A stretch of DNA of 64,000 nt from an uncultured Pseudomonas sp. (GCF_943846705.1 NZ_OX044366.1:1426001-1490000); one strand, 5' to 3'. Counted from the first letter of the stretch, positions 1 to 8,765 are shown. Numbers and translations are program-made. The notes: a model not told the origin generated them from the sequence alone.

Positions 1-1
1 G

Positions 2-847
2 GCGCTGACGGTGGTATTTATCCTCGGTGAAAGCTGGATCAACCAGCTGGCCGTGGAAAAATGGCGTGGCCGGCTGGTGGCGCTGTATGGCACTGGCTAC
101 GCACTCAGCCAGCTGTGTGGCCCGTTGTTGCTGACCGCGCTGGGTACCGAAAGTGACAGCGGCTTCTGGTCCGGAGTCGTCCTGCTGATCGGCGGCTCGC
201 TGCTGTTGCTGGGGCGCACAGGCGCACCTGCGGTAGACGGACGCAGCGCATCAGGGCGTGGTCTGCCGGCGTTCTGTCGTAAGTTGCCGGCGATTGCCTG
301 GGCGGTGATGCTGTTTGCCGCGTTCGAAGCGATGATGCTGACCCTGTTGCCGATCTATGGCCTGCGCCAGGGTTTCACTCAGGACATCGCCCTGCTGATG
401 GTCAGCGTGGTGGTGGTCGGCGATGCCGCATTGCAGCTGCCGATTGGCTGGATGGCGGATCGTGTGTCGCGGCAGATGCTGTTCCGCGGCTGTGGCGTGG
501 TGTTGCTGGTCTCCAGTTTGGCAATCCCGCTGACGCTGCACACGGTGTTGATCTGGCCGGTACTGGTGGCGTTCGGCGCCAGCGCTGGCGGGCTGTTCAC
601 CTTGTCGTTAATTTTGATCGGTGAGCGTTACCGCGACGACGAGCTGGTGCGCGCCAACGCCCATGTCGCCCAGCTGTGGGGGCTGGGCTGTCTGATCGGG
701 CCGTTGAGTACCGGTGCCGTCAGCCAGTGGGTTAGCGGCCACGCACTGCCGATGATGATGGCGCTGGGGGCGGCGGTTTTCGTGGTGCTCGCCTGGCGCA
801 ACTCGGGTTTCGGTGAGCCACTGGTCGCCACCGCAGGTAGCGATTAA
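2..847 (+). CDS. MFS transporter, C-terminal part (5' end outside window)
   Basis: This is the C-terminal portion of a major facilitator superfamily permease of the inner membrane; the substrate cannot be told. The frame is open from base 2, so the start lies before the window. At least 281 residues are visible, against about 390-400 for a full transporter. They consist almost entirely of hydrophobic segments separated by short loops, with the charged cytoplasmic loop GWMADRVSRQ, the classic MFS motif A, near the middle. The TAA stop overlaps the stop of the convergent MocR-type regulator by four bases (TTAA), leaving no room for a separate terminator. Confidence 0.85.
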   Translation, partial: ALTVVFILGESWINQLAVEKWRGRLVALYGTGYALSQLCGPLLLTALGTESDSGFWSGVVLLIGGSLLLLGRTGAPAVDGRSASGRGLPAFCRKLPAIAWAVMLFAAFEAMMLTLLPIYGLRQGFTQDIALLMVSVVVVGDAALQLPIGWMADRVSRQMLFRGCGVVLLVSSLAIPLTLHTVLIWPVLVAFGASAGGLFTLSLILIGERYRDDELVRANAHVAQLWGLGCLIGPLSTGAVSQWVSGHALPMMMALGAAVFVVLAWRNSGFGEPLVATAGSD

Positions 848-2265
848 CCGCAGTCGGCGAGCAGCGCGCTGACCGTACTGCCGACCTGGCGCACAGCTGC
901 TTCGAGCTCCGCGCTGGGTCGTGCCGAGTAGTTCATGCGCAAGCAATTACGGTATTTACCTGCCGCCGAGAAGATGCTGCCCGGCGCAATTTGGATCGCG
1001 TGTGGCAGCAGGGCGCGGTTCAGGCGCTGACTGTCGAATTGGCGGTCCAACTCAATCCACAGCATAAAACCACCGTCAGGTTGGCTGACGCGTGTGCCTG
1101 GCGGGAAATAGCGGCTTACCCAATCAATCATCACGTCACGGTTGCGTGCGTACTGGCTGCGCATGCGGCGCAAGTGTGGCTCGTAATGGCCGCCGCTGAT
1201 GAACTCGGCCAGGGCCAGTTGTGGCAGTTGCGCGGCCATGCCGGTGCCGATGTATTTCAGGTGCAGAATCTTTTGCAGGTAGCGCCCGGGCGCGATCCAG
1301 CCGATCCGCAGGCCGGGTGCCAGGGTTTTCGAAAATGAGCTGCACAGCAGCACCCGACCGTCTTCGTCATAGGATTTGATGGTGCGCGGTCGCGGGTAGC
1401 TGTAGGCCAGCTCGCCATACACATCATCTTCGATAATCGCCACGTCAAAACGCTGGGCCAGGGCGATCAGCGCGCGCTTGTTGGCGTCCGGCATGATGTA
1501 GCCGAGCGGATTGTTACAGGTTGGGGTGAGCTGGATGGCTTTGATTGGCCACTGCTCCAGTGCGAGCTCCAGCGCCTCCAGGCTGATGCCGGTGAGCGGG
1601 TCGGTGGGCAGTTCCAAGGCCTTCATGCCAAAGCCTTTAAGCGCCTGCATCACGCCATGGAAACTGGGCGAGTCAACCGCCACTACGTCGCCGGGCTTGC
1701 AGGTGGCGCAAATGGCGGCGGAGAGGGCCTCGTGGCAGCCAGTGGTGGTGACGATGTCTTCGGCCGGGATTTGGCAGCCCGAGTCGAGCATCAGTCGCGA
1801 AATTTGCTCACGCAGGGCCGGGTCGCCATTGATGCAGCCGTAGCTGAGCTCTTTCACGCTTTGCCGCCGGCTCAGGCGCGACATCGAACGCAGCAGGGGT
1901 TTTAGGGTGGCGCTGCTGATGTCCGGCATGCCGCGACCTAGCTGCAGAATGTTGCTGCCGGGTGGAATGCTGATCAGCTCCAGTACGTGATCCCACTGCG
2001 AGACATCCAGCGGACGCTGTGCAGCGCGGCTGACGATCGGCAGTTCGGGTTTTTTGCGGCTTGGCGGTACGAAATAGCCTGACTTGGGTCGTGGCGTCGC
2101 CATGCCTTGATCCTCAAGGTGACGATAAGCCTGCTGCACGGTGCTTAGGCTGACACCGTGCTCAACGCTCAGTGCACGCACCGACGGTAGGCGATCACCA
2201 GGGCGGTACAAGCCTTGTTCAATACGCGCGCTGAGCATGGTGGCGAGGTCGACATAAAGGCTCAT
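844..2265 (-). CDS. MocR-type regulator (GntR HTH fused to class I aminotransferase fold)
   Basis: A PdxR/MocR-family transcription factor of 473 residues. The N-terminal 70 residues form a GntR winged helix (LYRPGDRLPSVRALS, then GVSLSTVQQAYRHLEDQG). The rest is a PLP-binding aminotransferase-like domain with the Schiff-base lysine in SSFSKTLAPGLRIGW and the family Asp-Tyr pair in EDDVYGEL. I chose the ATG at 2265 (MSLYVDLA) because family members begin about there; an upstream in-frame start at 2283 adds six unlikely residues. Such regulators often control a neighbouring transporter or enzyme, so the adjacent MFS gene or the divergent DUF1127 gene is a candidate target. The ligand is unknown. 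Confidence 0.9.
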   Translation of the reverse strand: MSLYVDLATMLSARIEQGLYRPGDRLPSVRALSVEHGVSLSTVQQAYRHLEDQGMATPRPKSGYFVPPSRKKPELPIVSRAAQRPLDVSQWDHVLELISIPPGSNILQLGRGMPDISSATLKPLLRSMSRLSRRQSVKELSYGCINGDPALREQISRLMLDSGCQIPAEDIVTTTGCHEALSAAICATCKPGDVVAVDSPSFHGVMQALKGFGMKALELPTDPLTGISLEALELALEQWPIKAIQLTPTCNNPLGYIMPDANKRALIALAQRFDVAIIEDDVYGELAYSYPRPRTIKSYDEDGRVLLCSSFSKTLAPGLRIGWIAPGRYLQKILHLKYIGTGMAAQLPQLALAEFISGGHYEPHLRRMRSQYARNRDVMIDWVSRYFPPGTRVSQPDGGFMLWIELDRQFDSQRLNRALLPHAIQIAPGSIFSAAGKYRNCLRMNYSARPSAELEAAVRQVGSTVSALLADCG

Positions 2266-2456
2266 ACAGGCTCCGGCGTGCAAATGATGCAGTTTTCACT
2301 TGAAGTTAAACCAGTACAGATGCGGCTGATTTTCACAATTCAGTAGCCGAGATAGGATTTCTGTATGGATTTAATATGTGTTTTTTGAATCTGTCATGCT
2401 TTTCTGCGTAAGACCATTATCAAGCCTCGCAATGATTAAATTTCAGGAGCAAGGAG

Positions 2457-2696
2457 ATGAATGGTTTAAGCGATGTTCGGTTGACCTTGGCTCAGCAAGG
2501 GCAGCCGCACGATGTGTCACCGCGTCTGTTGGTGGGCGCGGCGTATGCTCCGGCGATGTCACGCTGGACAATACTGCTGCGCCGGTTGAGCACGCGGCGT
2601 GGCCTGCTCAAGCTCAATGCACAGCAGCTCGCGGATATCGGCCTGACCCGCGCAGAAGCCCTGCGCGAAGCTAGCCTGCCGTTCTGGAAGCTCTGA
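2457..2696 (+). CDS. DUF1127 domain protein
   Basis: A small basic protein of 79 residues. The C-terminal half (about 38-72: WTILLRRLSTRRGLLKLNAQ, then LADIGLTRAEALREA) is the DUF1127 (YjiS-like) module with the hallmark DIGL turn. Short DUF1127 proteins in other proteobacteria have been tied to RNA turnover and to phosphate and carbon metabolism, but no role can be assigned here. A strong Shine-Dalgarno (AAGGAG) lies just upstream of the ATG. The gene is divergent from the MocR regulator and 28 bp upstream of the broken DJ-1/PfpI gene, with which it may be co-transcribed. Confidence 0.85.
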   Translation: MNGLSDVRLTLAQQGQPHDVSPRLLVGAAYAPAMSRWTILLRRLSTRRGLLKLNAQQLADIGLTRAEALREASLPFWKL

Positions 2697-2724
2697 GGTG
2701 GCTAAGCGCTGATAGGGGTCATGC

Positions 2725-3322
2725 ATGAACATCGCCATTTTGACCTTCGAAGGCTTTAACGAACTTGATTCATTTATCGCCGCAGGTATTTTGCAGCGTA
2801 TGCAGGGGCAGGGCTGGAACGTGCAAATTACCTGTCCTGAGGACTCCGTAACCTCGATGAATGGGCTGCGGATTACGGCGCAGCAGCCCCTGGAGTTTGC
2901 CAATACGGCCGATGTCGTGTTGATTGGCAGCGGCATCTACACCCGCGAGATTGCTGGAGCGGCTCAAGCTTGACCCAGCCAGGCAACTGGTGTGCGCGCA
3001 GTGTTCAGGCACTTTGCTGTTATCGGTGTTGGGGGTGTTGAACGGCGTGCCCGCATGTACTGACTTAACCAGCAAACCGTGGGTGGTTGAGGCGGGGGTT
3101 GAGGTGTTGAATCAGCCGTTTTTCGCCGAAGGCAACATCGCCACCGCCGGTGGTTGCATGGCCTCGCAATACTTGGCGGCGTGGATCATTACCAAGCTGG
3201 CCGGCAATGAGGCCGCTGCGGCGGCCATTCACTATGTGGCGCCTGTTGGCGAAAAAGACTCGGCTGTGGCGCATAGCTTGTCGGTGGTTGGGCCTTACAT
3301 CCGCCGGTCGACCGTAACCTAG
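2725..3322 (+). pseudogene. DJ-1/PfpI family protein, frameshifted
   Basis: Two reading frames together make one DJ-1/PfpI (glutamine amidotransferase-like) protein of about 199 codons. Frame A (2725-2973) encodes the N-terminal Rossmann half, starting MNIAILTFEGFNELDS and reaching GSGIYTREIAG. Frame B continues from about 2950 with LLERLKLDPARQL and the nucleophile elbow AQCSG, ending at 3322. At the junction around 2945-2965 the spacing is short by roughly a dozen bases relative to the family, and frame A runs to a stop at 2973. A small deletion therefore appears to have destroyed the gene. A sequencing error is less likely because several codons look to be missing. The family includes GlxA-like, YhbO and isonitrile hydratase-like members; I cannot say which this was. 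Confidence 0.75.
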
Positions 3323-3367
3323 TGTCTAGAGTGGCGTGTGCGGGGGTAAGACGCCGCGCATCGAGCG

Positions 3368-4681
3368 TTACAGCGCTTCTTTCAAGCGGTGCCAGAGCAT
3401 GCCCAGCGCCAGCAATGGTGAGCGCAGGTGCTTGCCGCCGGGGAAGGTCATGTGCGGCACCTTGTTGAATAACTCGAAGCCGCCGCCTTGCTGGCCGCTG
3501 ATGGCTTCGGCCAGTAGTTTGCCGGCCAGGTGGGTGGCGTTTACGCCGTGGCCGGCGTAAGCCTGGGCGTAGAACACGTTGCTGTGCTCCTGGAGTCGAC
3601 CGATCTGCGGCAGGCGGTTGGCACCGATGCCGATCATGCCACCCCACTGGTAGTCGATCTTCACGTCTTGCAAGTGCGGGAAGACTTGCAGCATTTTCGG
3701 CCGCATATAGCCGGCGATATGCGCTGGATCGCGACCGGAATAGTGACAGGCACCGCCGAATAGCAGGCGGTTGTCGGCGGACAGGCGGAAGTAATCGACC
3801 GTCACGCGCTGGTCGCACAGTGCCATATTCTGCGGGATCAGGTTGCGCGCCTGGGCGGCGGATAGCGGCTCGGTGGCAATCACGTAGCTGCCGGCGGGCA
3901 GCACCTTGCCGCCGAGCTTGCTGTTGAGGCCATTGAGGTAAGCGTTGCAGGCCAGTACCAGGGTTTTGGCGCGCACCTTGCCAGTCGCGGTATGCACCTG
4001 CACTTCGCTGCCGTAGTCGATATGGGTGACTAACGAATGCTCGCACAGCCGCACGCCCAGGCTGGCAGCGGCTGCTGCTTCTCCGAGGGCCAGATTAAGT
4101 GGGTGCAGATGGCCAGAGCCCATATCGATCATGCCGCCGGCGTAGCGGTCGGAGCCGACCACCTGGTGCATTTGTTCGGCTTGCAGCAGGCGCAGTTCGT
4201 GGCGATAGCCGAGGCTTTCCAGCTCGGCCTTGTCTTCGGCAAAGTCGTCCATGTGTGCTGGTTTGTTGGCCAGGTCGCAGTAGCCCCAAGTCAGGTCGCA
4301 GTCGATGTTGAATTGCGCGACGCGCTGGCGGACGATTTCCACGGCCTCCAGGCCCATCAGTTTCAGTTCACGCACGCCTTGGCTGCCGATCACCGATTCG
4401 AACTGTTCGACGCCGTGGCCGACGCCGCGAATCAGTTGCCCGCCGTTGCGCCCGCTGGCTCCCCAGCCGATTTTATGGGCTTCCAGCAACACCACCGAGA
4501 GGCCTTTCTGCGCCAGTTCGATGGCCGTATTCAGGCCCGAAAAGCCACCGCCGACAATGCACACATCAGCCCGCAGCTCGCCCTCCAAGGCTGGATAGGC
4601 CAGTTGCCGATTGGCGCTGGCGGCGTAGTAGGAGTGAGTGTGCTGGCTGCTGTGAGCGGGTTGGTGAACGCGGGCGTTCAT
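3368..4681 (-). CDS. FAD-dependent gamma-glutamylpolyamine oxidase-like protein (PauB/PuuB family)
   Basis: A flavoprotein oxidase of the DadA/PuuB superfamily, 437 residues. It has the dinucleotide-binding motif VGGGFSGLNTAIELA near residue 42, the IGWGASGRNGGQ segment after it, and a C-terminal FAD segment around YAGHGVNATHLAGKL. PuuB/PauB enzymes oxidise gamma-glutamylputrescine and similar glutamylated polyamines or amino acids. The position next to ykgJ and lrp/dadR matches, from memory, the PAO1 pauB4 locus (PA5309), which together with PauR at 9039 supports a polyamine role. A second, diverged paralogue lies at 19516-20805. Substrate specificity cannot be read from the sequence. Confidence 0.85.
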   Translation of the reverse strand: MNARVHQPAHSSQHTHSYYAASANRQLAYPALEGELRADVCIVGGGFSGLNTAIELAQKGLSVVLLEAHKIGWGASGRNGGQLIRGVGHGVEQFESVIGSQGVRELKLMGLEAVEIVRQRVAQFNIDCDLTWGYCDLANKPAHMDDFAEDKAELESLGYRHELRLLQAEQMHQVVGSDRYAGGMIDMGSGHLHPLNLALGEAAAAASLGVRLCEHSLVTHIDYGSEVQVHTATGKVRAKTLVLACNAYLNGLNSKLGGKVLPAGSYVIATEPLSAAQARNLIPQNMALCDQRVTVDYFRLSADNRLLFGGACHYSGRDPAHIAGYMRPKMLQVFPHLQDVKIDYQWGGMIGIGANRLPQIGRLQEHSNVFYAQAYAGHGVNATHLAGKLLAEAISGQQGGGFELFNKVPHMTFPGGKHLRSPLLALGMLWHRLKEAL

Positions 4682-4856
4682 GTGTGGAATCCTGATTATT
4701 ATGTTTGGAAATTTTTACGAAGCATAAGCGCGAGTTTTACCAAACGCCAAGAGGCAATCGGTAACTAACCGGTTTTTCGTCGATTAAGCGCGCCATATCC
4801 ACCGAAGTTGCCTGCCGCGCGGTTACTATGCCGGCCACTGTTTCAGGACCCTGCCC

Positions 4857-5210
4857 ATGAGTTGCACCCGCCGTAAAATCGACCAGCTGCGTTTGCAGAT
4901 TCCCAGTTTCGCCTGTGTGCCGGGCTGTCACGATTGCTGCGGCCCGGTGACGGCCTCATCCGAAGAAATGTCGCGCCTGCCGGTGAAAAGCGCTGCCGAG
5001 CACGATGCTGCCCTGGCCGAGTACAACTGTGTGCACCTCGGCCCGCAGGGCTGCACGGTATACGACCAGCGCCCGTTGATCTGCCGTTTGTTCGGCACCA
5101 CGCCAAGCCTGCCCTGCCCACAGGGCCGTGGGCCGGAGCAGATGACCGAGCCGGCGGTGGCGAAACAGGTGCATAAGCTGATCGCCACGACGCGCCAAGT
5201 GCTGGTGTAG
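4857..5210 (+). CDS. YkgJ-family cysteine cluster protein
   Basis: A 117-residue protein with the YkgJ/CxxCxxCC-type zinc or iron-binding Cys cluster: FACVPGCHDCCG near the N terminus, then C at NCVHLG, and GCTVYDQRPLICRLFG in the middle. The last segment is diagnostic for this family (UPF0153). The biochemical function of short YkgJ proteins is unknown. It is convergent with the lrp/dadR gene, and a perfect 13-bp inverted repeat sits between the two stop codons. Confidence 0.85.
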   Translation: MSCTRRKIDQLRLQIPSFACVPGCHDCCGPVTASSEEMSRLPVKSAAEHDAALAEYNCVHLGPQGCTVYDQRPLICRLFGTTPSLPCPQGRGPEQMTEPAVAKQVHKLIATTRQVLV

Positions 5211-5220
5211 CTTGGCGTGC

Positions 5221-5256
5221 GCGCAGGTGTATCCAGCGCGTTAGATACACCTGCGC
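5221..5256. terminator. Perfect inverted repeat between convergent genes
   Basis: A 13-bp perfect stem (GCGCAGGTGTATC at 5221-5233 and its complement at 5244-5256) with a 10-base loop, between the stops of ykgJ and lrp/dadR. It could end transcription from both sides, although neither strand has a clear T-run after the stem, so it may instead protect mRNA 3' ends. Confidence 0.5.
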
Positions 5257-5267
5257 CTGCCTCAGTG

Positions 5268-5756
5268 CTACTCGGCAATCGGCAGGCTGAGGCTCTCCTT
5301 CACTTCCTCCATGACGATATAACTCTTCGACTCGCGTACGTGTGGCAGTTTGAGCAGGATGTCGCCGAGCAGCTTGCGGTAGCTGGCCATCTCGTTGATC
5401 CGCGCTTTCACCAGGTAGTCGAAATCGCCTGACACCAGGTGGCACTCCAGTACATGCGGCAGCTTGAGTACGGCGCGGCGAAATTCTTCAAAGGTGTCGC
5501 CAGACTTGTAGTCCAGGCTGATCTCGACAAACACCAGCAGGCTGGCCTTGAGTTGCTGCGGGTTGAGGCGCGCGTGGTAGCCCATGATGATGCCTTCGCG
5601 CTCCAGGCGACGTACGCGCTCGGTGCACGGGGTGGTCGACAGGCCAACCCGCTCGCCCAATTCGGTAAAGCTGATACGCCCATCTTCCTGCAGGATGCGC
5701 AGGATGTTGCGGTCGATCTTGTCCAGTTCACGACGACTTTGATGCTGGGTGCGCAT
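5268..5756 (-). CDS. dadR: Lrp/AsnC family regulator of alanine catabolism (DadR/Lrp)
   Basis: A 162-residue Lrp/AsnC protein starting MRTQHQSRRELDKIDRN. The helix-turn-helix (ISFTELGERVGLSTTPCTER) is at about residues 30-50 and the RAM ligand-binding domain follows (LLVFVEISLDY, CHLVSGDFDYL, KSYIVMEEVKESL). It reads as a close relative of E. coli Lrp. I chose the ATG at 5756 over an upstream frame that adds 16 unrelated residues. It diverges from dadA. In P. aeruginosa the regulator at this place (PA5308, DadR) activates dadAX in response to alanine, which is the most likely role here. Confidence 0.9.
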   Translation of the reverse strand: MRTQHQSRRELDKIDRNILRILQEDGRISFTELGERVGLSTTPCTERVRRLEREGIIMGYHARLNPQQLKASLLVFVEISLDYKSGDTFEEFRRAVLKLPHVLECHLVSGDFDYLVKARINEMASYRKLLGDILLKLPHVRESKSYIVMEEVKESLSLPIAE

Positions 5757-5911
5757 GGTGGATACCCCTCTGCAGAAGGCGATATTGCCAATAATTGTCG
5801 CCAAATATAGCTTTTTATATAGTGAAAAACACTGCCTTTCTCTTCCTATACTGCGCTCTATTGTGATTTTAAGAATTATCCGTCGTGCTCGGACACGATG
5901 AGGAGAGCGGC
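5757..5911. promoter_or_regulatory. Divergent dadR/dadA promoter region
   Basis: 155 bp between divergent starts. It is clearly AT-richer than its surroundings over 5785-5880, the type of DNA Lrp-family proteins favour. A TATACT hexamer at about 5847-5852 could be a -10 box for dadA. No exact Lrp consensus was measured, so the individual operator sites are inference. Confidence 0.45.
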
Positions 5912-7210
5912 ATGCGAGTTCTGGTTCTCGGTAGCGGTGTGATTGGTACCGTCAGTGCGTATTACCTGGCGCGTCAGGGTTTTCAAGTGGTGGTGGTCGA
6001 TCGGCAGAATGCCCCGGCCATGGAAACCAGCTTTGCCAACGCTGGCCAGGTGTCGCCTGGTTATGCCTCGCCGTGGGCTGCGCCAGGCGTGCCGCTGAAA
6101 GCCATCAAGTGGTTGCTGCAGAAGCACGCACCGCTGGCGATCAAGGCCACCGCCGATATCGATCAGTACCTGTGGATGGCGCAGATGCTGCGTAACTGCA
6201 CCGCCGCCCGCTATGCGGTGAACAAGGAGCGCATGGTGCGCCTGTCCGAGTACAGCCGTGACTGCCTCGACGAGCTGCGCGCTGAAACCGGTATTGCCTA
6301 TGAAGGCCGCAGCCTGGGCACTACCCAGCTGTTCCGCACCCAGGCGCAATTGGATAACGCGGCGAAAGATATCGCCGTGCTCAAGCAGTCTGGCGTGCCC
6401 TTCGAGTTGCTCGACCGCGACGGTATCGTTCGTGTGGAGCCGGCGCTGGCCAACGTCAAAGAGAAGCTGGCCGGGGCGCTGCGCTTACCCAACGACCAGA
6501 CTGGCGACTGCCAGATGTTCACCAGCAAGCTGGCCGAGATGGCCAAGGCGCTCGGTGTGGAATTCCGCTTTGGCCAGGATATCCAGCGCCTGGATGCCGC
6601 CGGTGAGCGCATCAATGGTGTGTGGATCGACGGCAAGCTGGAAACCGCCGACCGCTACGTGCTGGCCCTCGGCAGCTTTAGCCCGCAACTGCTCAAGCCG
6701 TTGGGGATCAAGGCACCGGTCTACCCGCTCAAGGGGTACTCCTTGACCGTGCCAATCACCAATGCGGCCATGGCACCGACCTCGACCATTCTCGATGAGA
6801 CCTACAAGGTAGCGATCACCCGTTTCGACAACCGCATCCGTGTGGGTGGCATGGCGGAGATTGCCGGTTTCGACCTGAGCCTTAACCCGCGTCGGCGCGA
6901 AACCCTGGAAATGATCACCGCTGATCTCTACCCGCAAGGGGGTGATCTAAGCCAGGCTGAATTCTGGACGGGGCTGCGTCCGGCGACGCCAGATGGCACG
7001 CCGATAGTCGGGGCCACCCGGTTTGCTAATTTATTCCTCAACACCGGTCACGGCACACTGGGCTGGACCATGGCCTGCGGCTCCGGTCGCCTGCTTGCCG
7101 ATCTGATGGCGAAAAAGCGTCCACAGATCAGCGCCGAAGGCCTGGATATTTCCCGTTACAGCCGTTCCAAGGAGACTCACAAGCATGTCAGTACAGCGCC
7201 TGCTCACTGA
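5912..7210 (+). CDS. dadA: D-amino acid dehydrogenase small subunit
   Basis: DadA, a membrane-associated FAD dehydrogenase of 432 residues, the usual family length. It oxidatively deaminates D-alanine and other D-amino acids to keto acids and ammonia and passes electrons to the respiratory chain. The N-terminal motif VLVLGSGVIGTVSAYYLA binds FAD, and the C-terminal LFLNTGHGTLGWTMACGSG is typical of DadA. The ATG at 5912 has AGGAGAG upstream; an in-frame start at 5885 adds nine unlikely residues. It heads the dadA-ridA-dadX group: racemase DadX makes D-alanine from L-alanine, DadA oxidises it, and RidA clears the imine intermediate. The 3' end overlaps ridA by 26 bp. Confidence 0.97.
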   Translation: MRVLVLGSGVIGTVSAYYLARQGFQVVVVDRQNAPAMETSFANAGQVSPGYASPWAAPGVPLKAIKWLLQKHAPLAIKATADIDQYLWMAQMLRNCTAARYAVNKERMVRLSEYSRDCLDELRAETGIAYEGRSLGTTQLFRTQAQLDNAAKDIAVLKQSGVPFELLDRDGIVRVEPALANVKEKLAGALRLPNDQTGDCQMFTSKLAEMAKALGVEFRFGQDIQRLDAAGERINGVWIDGKLETADRYVLALGSFSPQLLKPLGIKAPVYPLKGYSLTVPITNAAMAPTSTILDETYKVAITRFDNRIRVGGMAEIAGFDLSLNPRRRETLEMITADLYPQGGDLSQAEFWTGLRPATPDGTPIVGATRFANLFLNTGHGTLGWTMACGSGRLLADLMAKKRPQISAEGLDISRYSRSKETHKHVSTAPAH

Positions 7211-7535
7211 AACTCGTCACAGCGAAATCGTTATCCATAACGGCACGGTCTACCTGGCCGGGCAATTGGCCGATGATTACAGCGGCGACATCGTGGCACA
7301 AACCCGCGAAACCCTGGCCAGCACCGAGCGCATGCTGGCCGAGGCGGGCAGCGACAAGTCAAAGATTCTCTCGGTGACCATCTTCTTGCGCGACATGGCG
7401 CGCGACTACGCCGGCTTCAATCAAGTCTGGGATGCCTGGGTCGCCCCCGGCACCGCGCCTGCCAGAGCCTGCGTTGAGGCGAATATGTACAAGCCTGAAG
7501 TGTTGGTAGAAATCACCGTGGTGGCGGCGCTCTGA
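7185..7535 (+). CDS. RidA family protein (imine/enamine deaminase)
   Basis: A 116-residue Rid/YjgF/YER057c protein. It has the family core, with GTVYLAGQLADD near residue 20, the central ETLASTERMLAEAGSDKSKIL and the C-terminal APARACVEANMYKPEVLVEI carrying the conserved arginine. RidA enzymes speed hydrolysis of reactive 2-imino acids formed by flavin and PLP enzymes. The start lies inside the dadA 3' end with its own GGAG, so translation is probably coupled and the likely job is to remove imines released by DadA. A classic terminator follows the gene. Confidence 0.92.
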   Translation: MSVQRLLTETRHSEIVIHNGTVYLAGQLADDYSGDIVAQTRETLASTERMLAEAGSDKSKILSVTIFLRDMARDYAGFNQVWDAWVAPGTAPARACVEANMYKPEVLVEITVVAAL

Positions 7536-7565
7536 GCCGACCCGCAACGATCGTAATAGGCTGTT

Positions 7566-7588
7566 GCCCGGTACCGCCGGGCTTTTTT
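7566..7588 (+). terminator. Rho-independent terminator after ridA
   Basis: A GCCCGG stem at 7566-7571, a 5-base loop, the complementary CCGGGC at 7577-7582, then six T. It would end or attenuate dadA-ridA transcripts before dadX. Confidence 0.85.
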
Positions 7589-7638
7589 ATAGCCTGCCAT
7601 TGCTGATGGGCCCTGCGGGCCATTGCTGCGCAACGTTA

Positions 7639-7659
7639 AAAACGGCCTGTGGCCTTTTT
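7639..7659 (+). terminator. Second terminator-like hairpin upstream of dadX
   Basis: GGCC-TGT-GGCC (7644-7654) is flanked by AAAAA and TTTTT, forming a short U-tailed hairpin 33 bases before the dadX start. With the hairpin at 7566 it makes two stop signals in a 156-bp gap, suggesting that dadX expression is partly separate from dadA. It could also be a remnant of a dispersed repeat, since GCGTTAAAAAC-type sequence recurs in the large hairpins of this window. Confidence 0.45.
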
Positions 7660-7691
7660 AACTCTGAAAACTGCTGATAATCGAGACCATC

Positions 7692-8765
7692 ATGCGTCCT
7701 GCTCGTGCCCTGATCGATCTGCAAGCCCTGCGTCATAACTATCAACTGGCCCGCGAGTTGAGCGGCGCGCGCGCGCTGGCGGTGATCAAGGCGGATGCTT
7801 ATGGCCATGGCGCTGTGCGCTGTGCGCAGGCGTTGCAGGAACAAGCCGATGGTTTTGCCGTGGCCTGTATCGAAGAGGCGCTGCAACTGCGCGAGGCAGG
7901 TATTGCTGGGCCGATCTTGCTGCTAGAGGGCTTTTTCGAGGCCGATGAACTGCCGTTTATCGAGCAGCACGGGCTGTGGTGTGTGGTGCATTCGTGGTGG
8001 CAGCTCGAAGCTATTGAGCGCAGCCACGTCAGCACGCCCTTGACGGTCTGGCTGAAGATGGACAGCGGCATGCACCGGGTGGGCCTGCACCCGGCTGAAT
8101 ACCAGGCGGCGTATCAGCGCTTGCTGGCCAGCGGCAAGGTGGCCAAGGTCGTACTGATGAGCCACTTCGCCCGCGCCGATGAGCTCGATTGCCCGCGCAG
8201 CGACGAGCAGCTTGCAGTGTTCCAGCAGGCACGCGAAGGCATTGTGGCCGAGGTCAGCCTGCGTAATTCTCCCGCGTTGTTGGGTTGGCCGAACGTGCCG
8301 AGTGACTGGGTGCGTCCCGGCATCATGCTCTACGGCGCCACCCCGTTTGAGCAGGCTCAGCCTGTGGCCGCGCGCTTGCAGCCGGTGATGACCCTGGAGT
8401 CGAAGGTCATCAGCGTACGTGAACTGCCAGCTGGCGAGCCGGTGGGCTATGGCGCGCGGTTTATCAGTGAGCGGCCGACCCGGGTTGGTGTGGTTGCCAT
8501 GGGTTACGCCGATGGCTACCCGCGACATGCGCCTACGGGGACGCCGGTGGCGGTCGACGGTCAGCTAACCCGGCTGATCGGCCGGGTGTCGATGGACATG
8601 CTCACGGTCGATCTCACCGATTTGCCGCAAACCGGCCTGGGCAGTCGGGTCGAACTGTGGGGCAAGCAGGTGCTGGCCAGCGATGTGGCAACCCAGGCGG
8701 GCAGCATCCCCTACCAGCTGTTCTGTAACCTGCGCCGGGCGCCGCTGCTTTATCTCGGTGGCTGA
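7692..8765 (+). CDS. dadX: Catabolic alanine racemase
   Basis: A fold-type III PLP alanine racemase of 357 residues, the usual length. It interconverts L- and D-alanine, here to feed DadA. The PLP lysine is in AVIKADAYGHG (about Lys33) and the second catalytic tyrosine in GEPVGYGARF (about residue 253). SMDMLTVDLT near residue 300 is also typical. It follows dadA and ridA with a 156-bp gap holding two terminator-like hairpins. A 167-bp dispersed hairpin element begins at the base after the stop codon. Confidence 0.97.
   Translation: MRPARALIDLQALRHNYQLARELSGARALAVIKADAYGHGAVRCAQALQEQADGFAVACIEEALQLREAGIAGPILLLEGFFEADELPFIEQHGLWCVVHSWWQLEAIERSHVSTPLTVWLKMDSGMHRVGLHPAEYQAAYQRLLASGKVAKVVLMSHFARADELDCPRSDEQLAVFQQAREGIVAEVSLRNSPALLGWPNVPSDWVRPGIMLYGATPFEQAQPVAARLQPVMTLESKVISVRELPAGEPVGYGARFISERPTRVGVVAMGYADGYPRHAPTGTPVAVDGQLTRLIGRVSMDMLTVDLTDLPQTGLGSRVELWGKQVLASDVATQAGSIPYQLFCNLRRAPLLYLGG

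Noticed and set aside
3189..4046. 285-codon minus-strand frame overlapping the DJ-1 and PauB-like genes
   Set aside because: It has Arg/Gln/Pro-rich shadow composition and overlaps the start-proximal part of no known family; the PauB-like frame explains the DNA.
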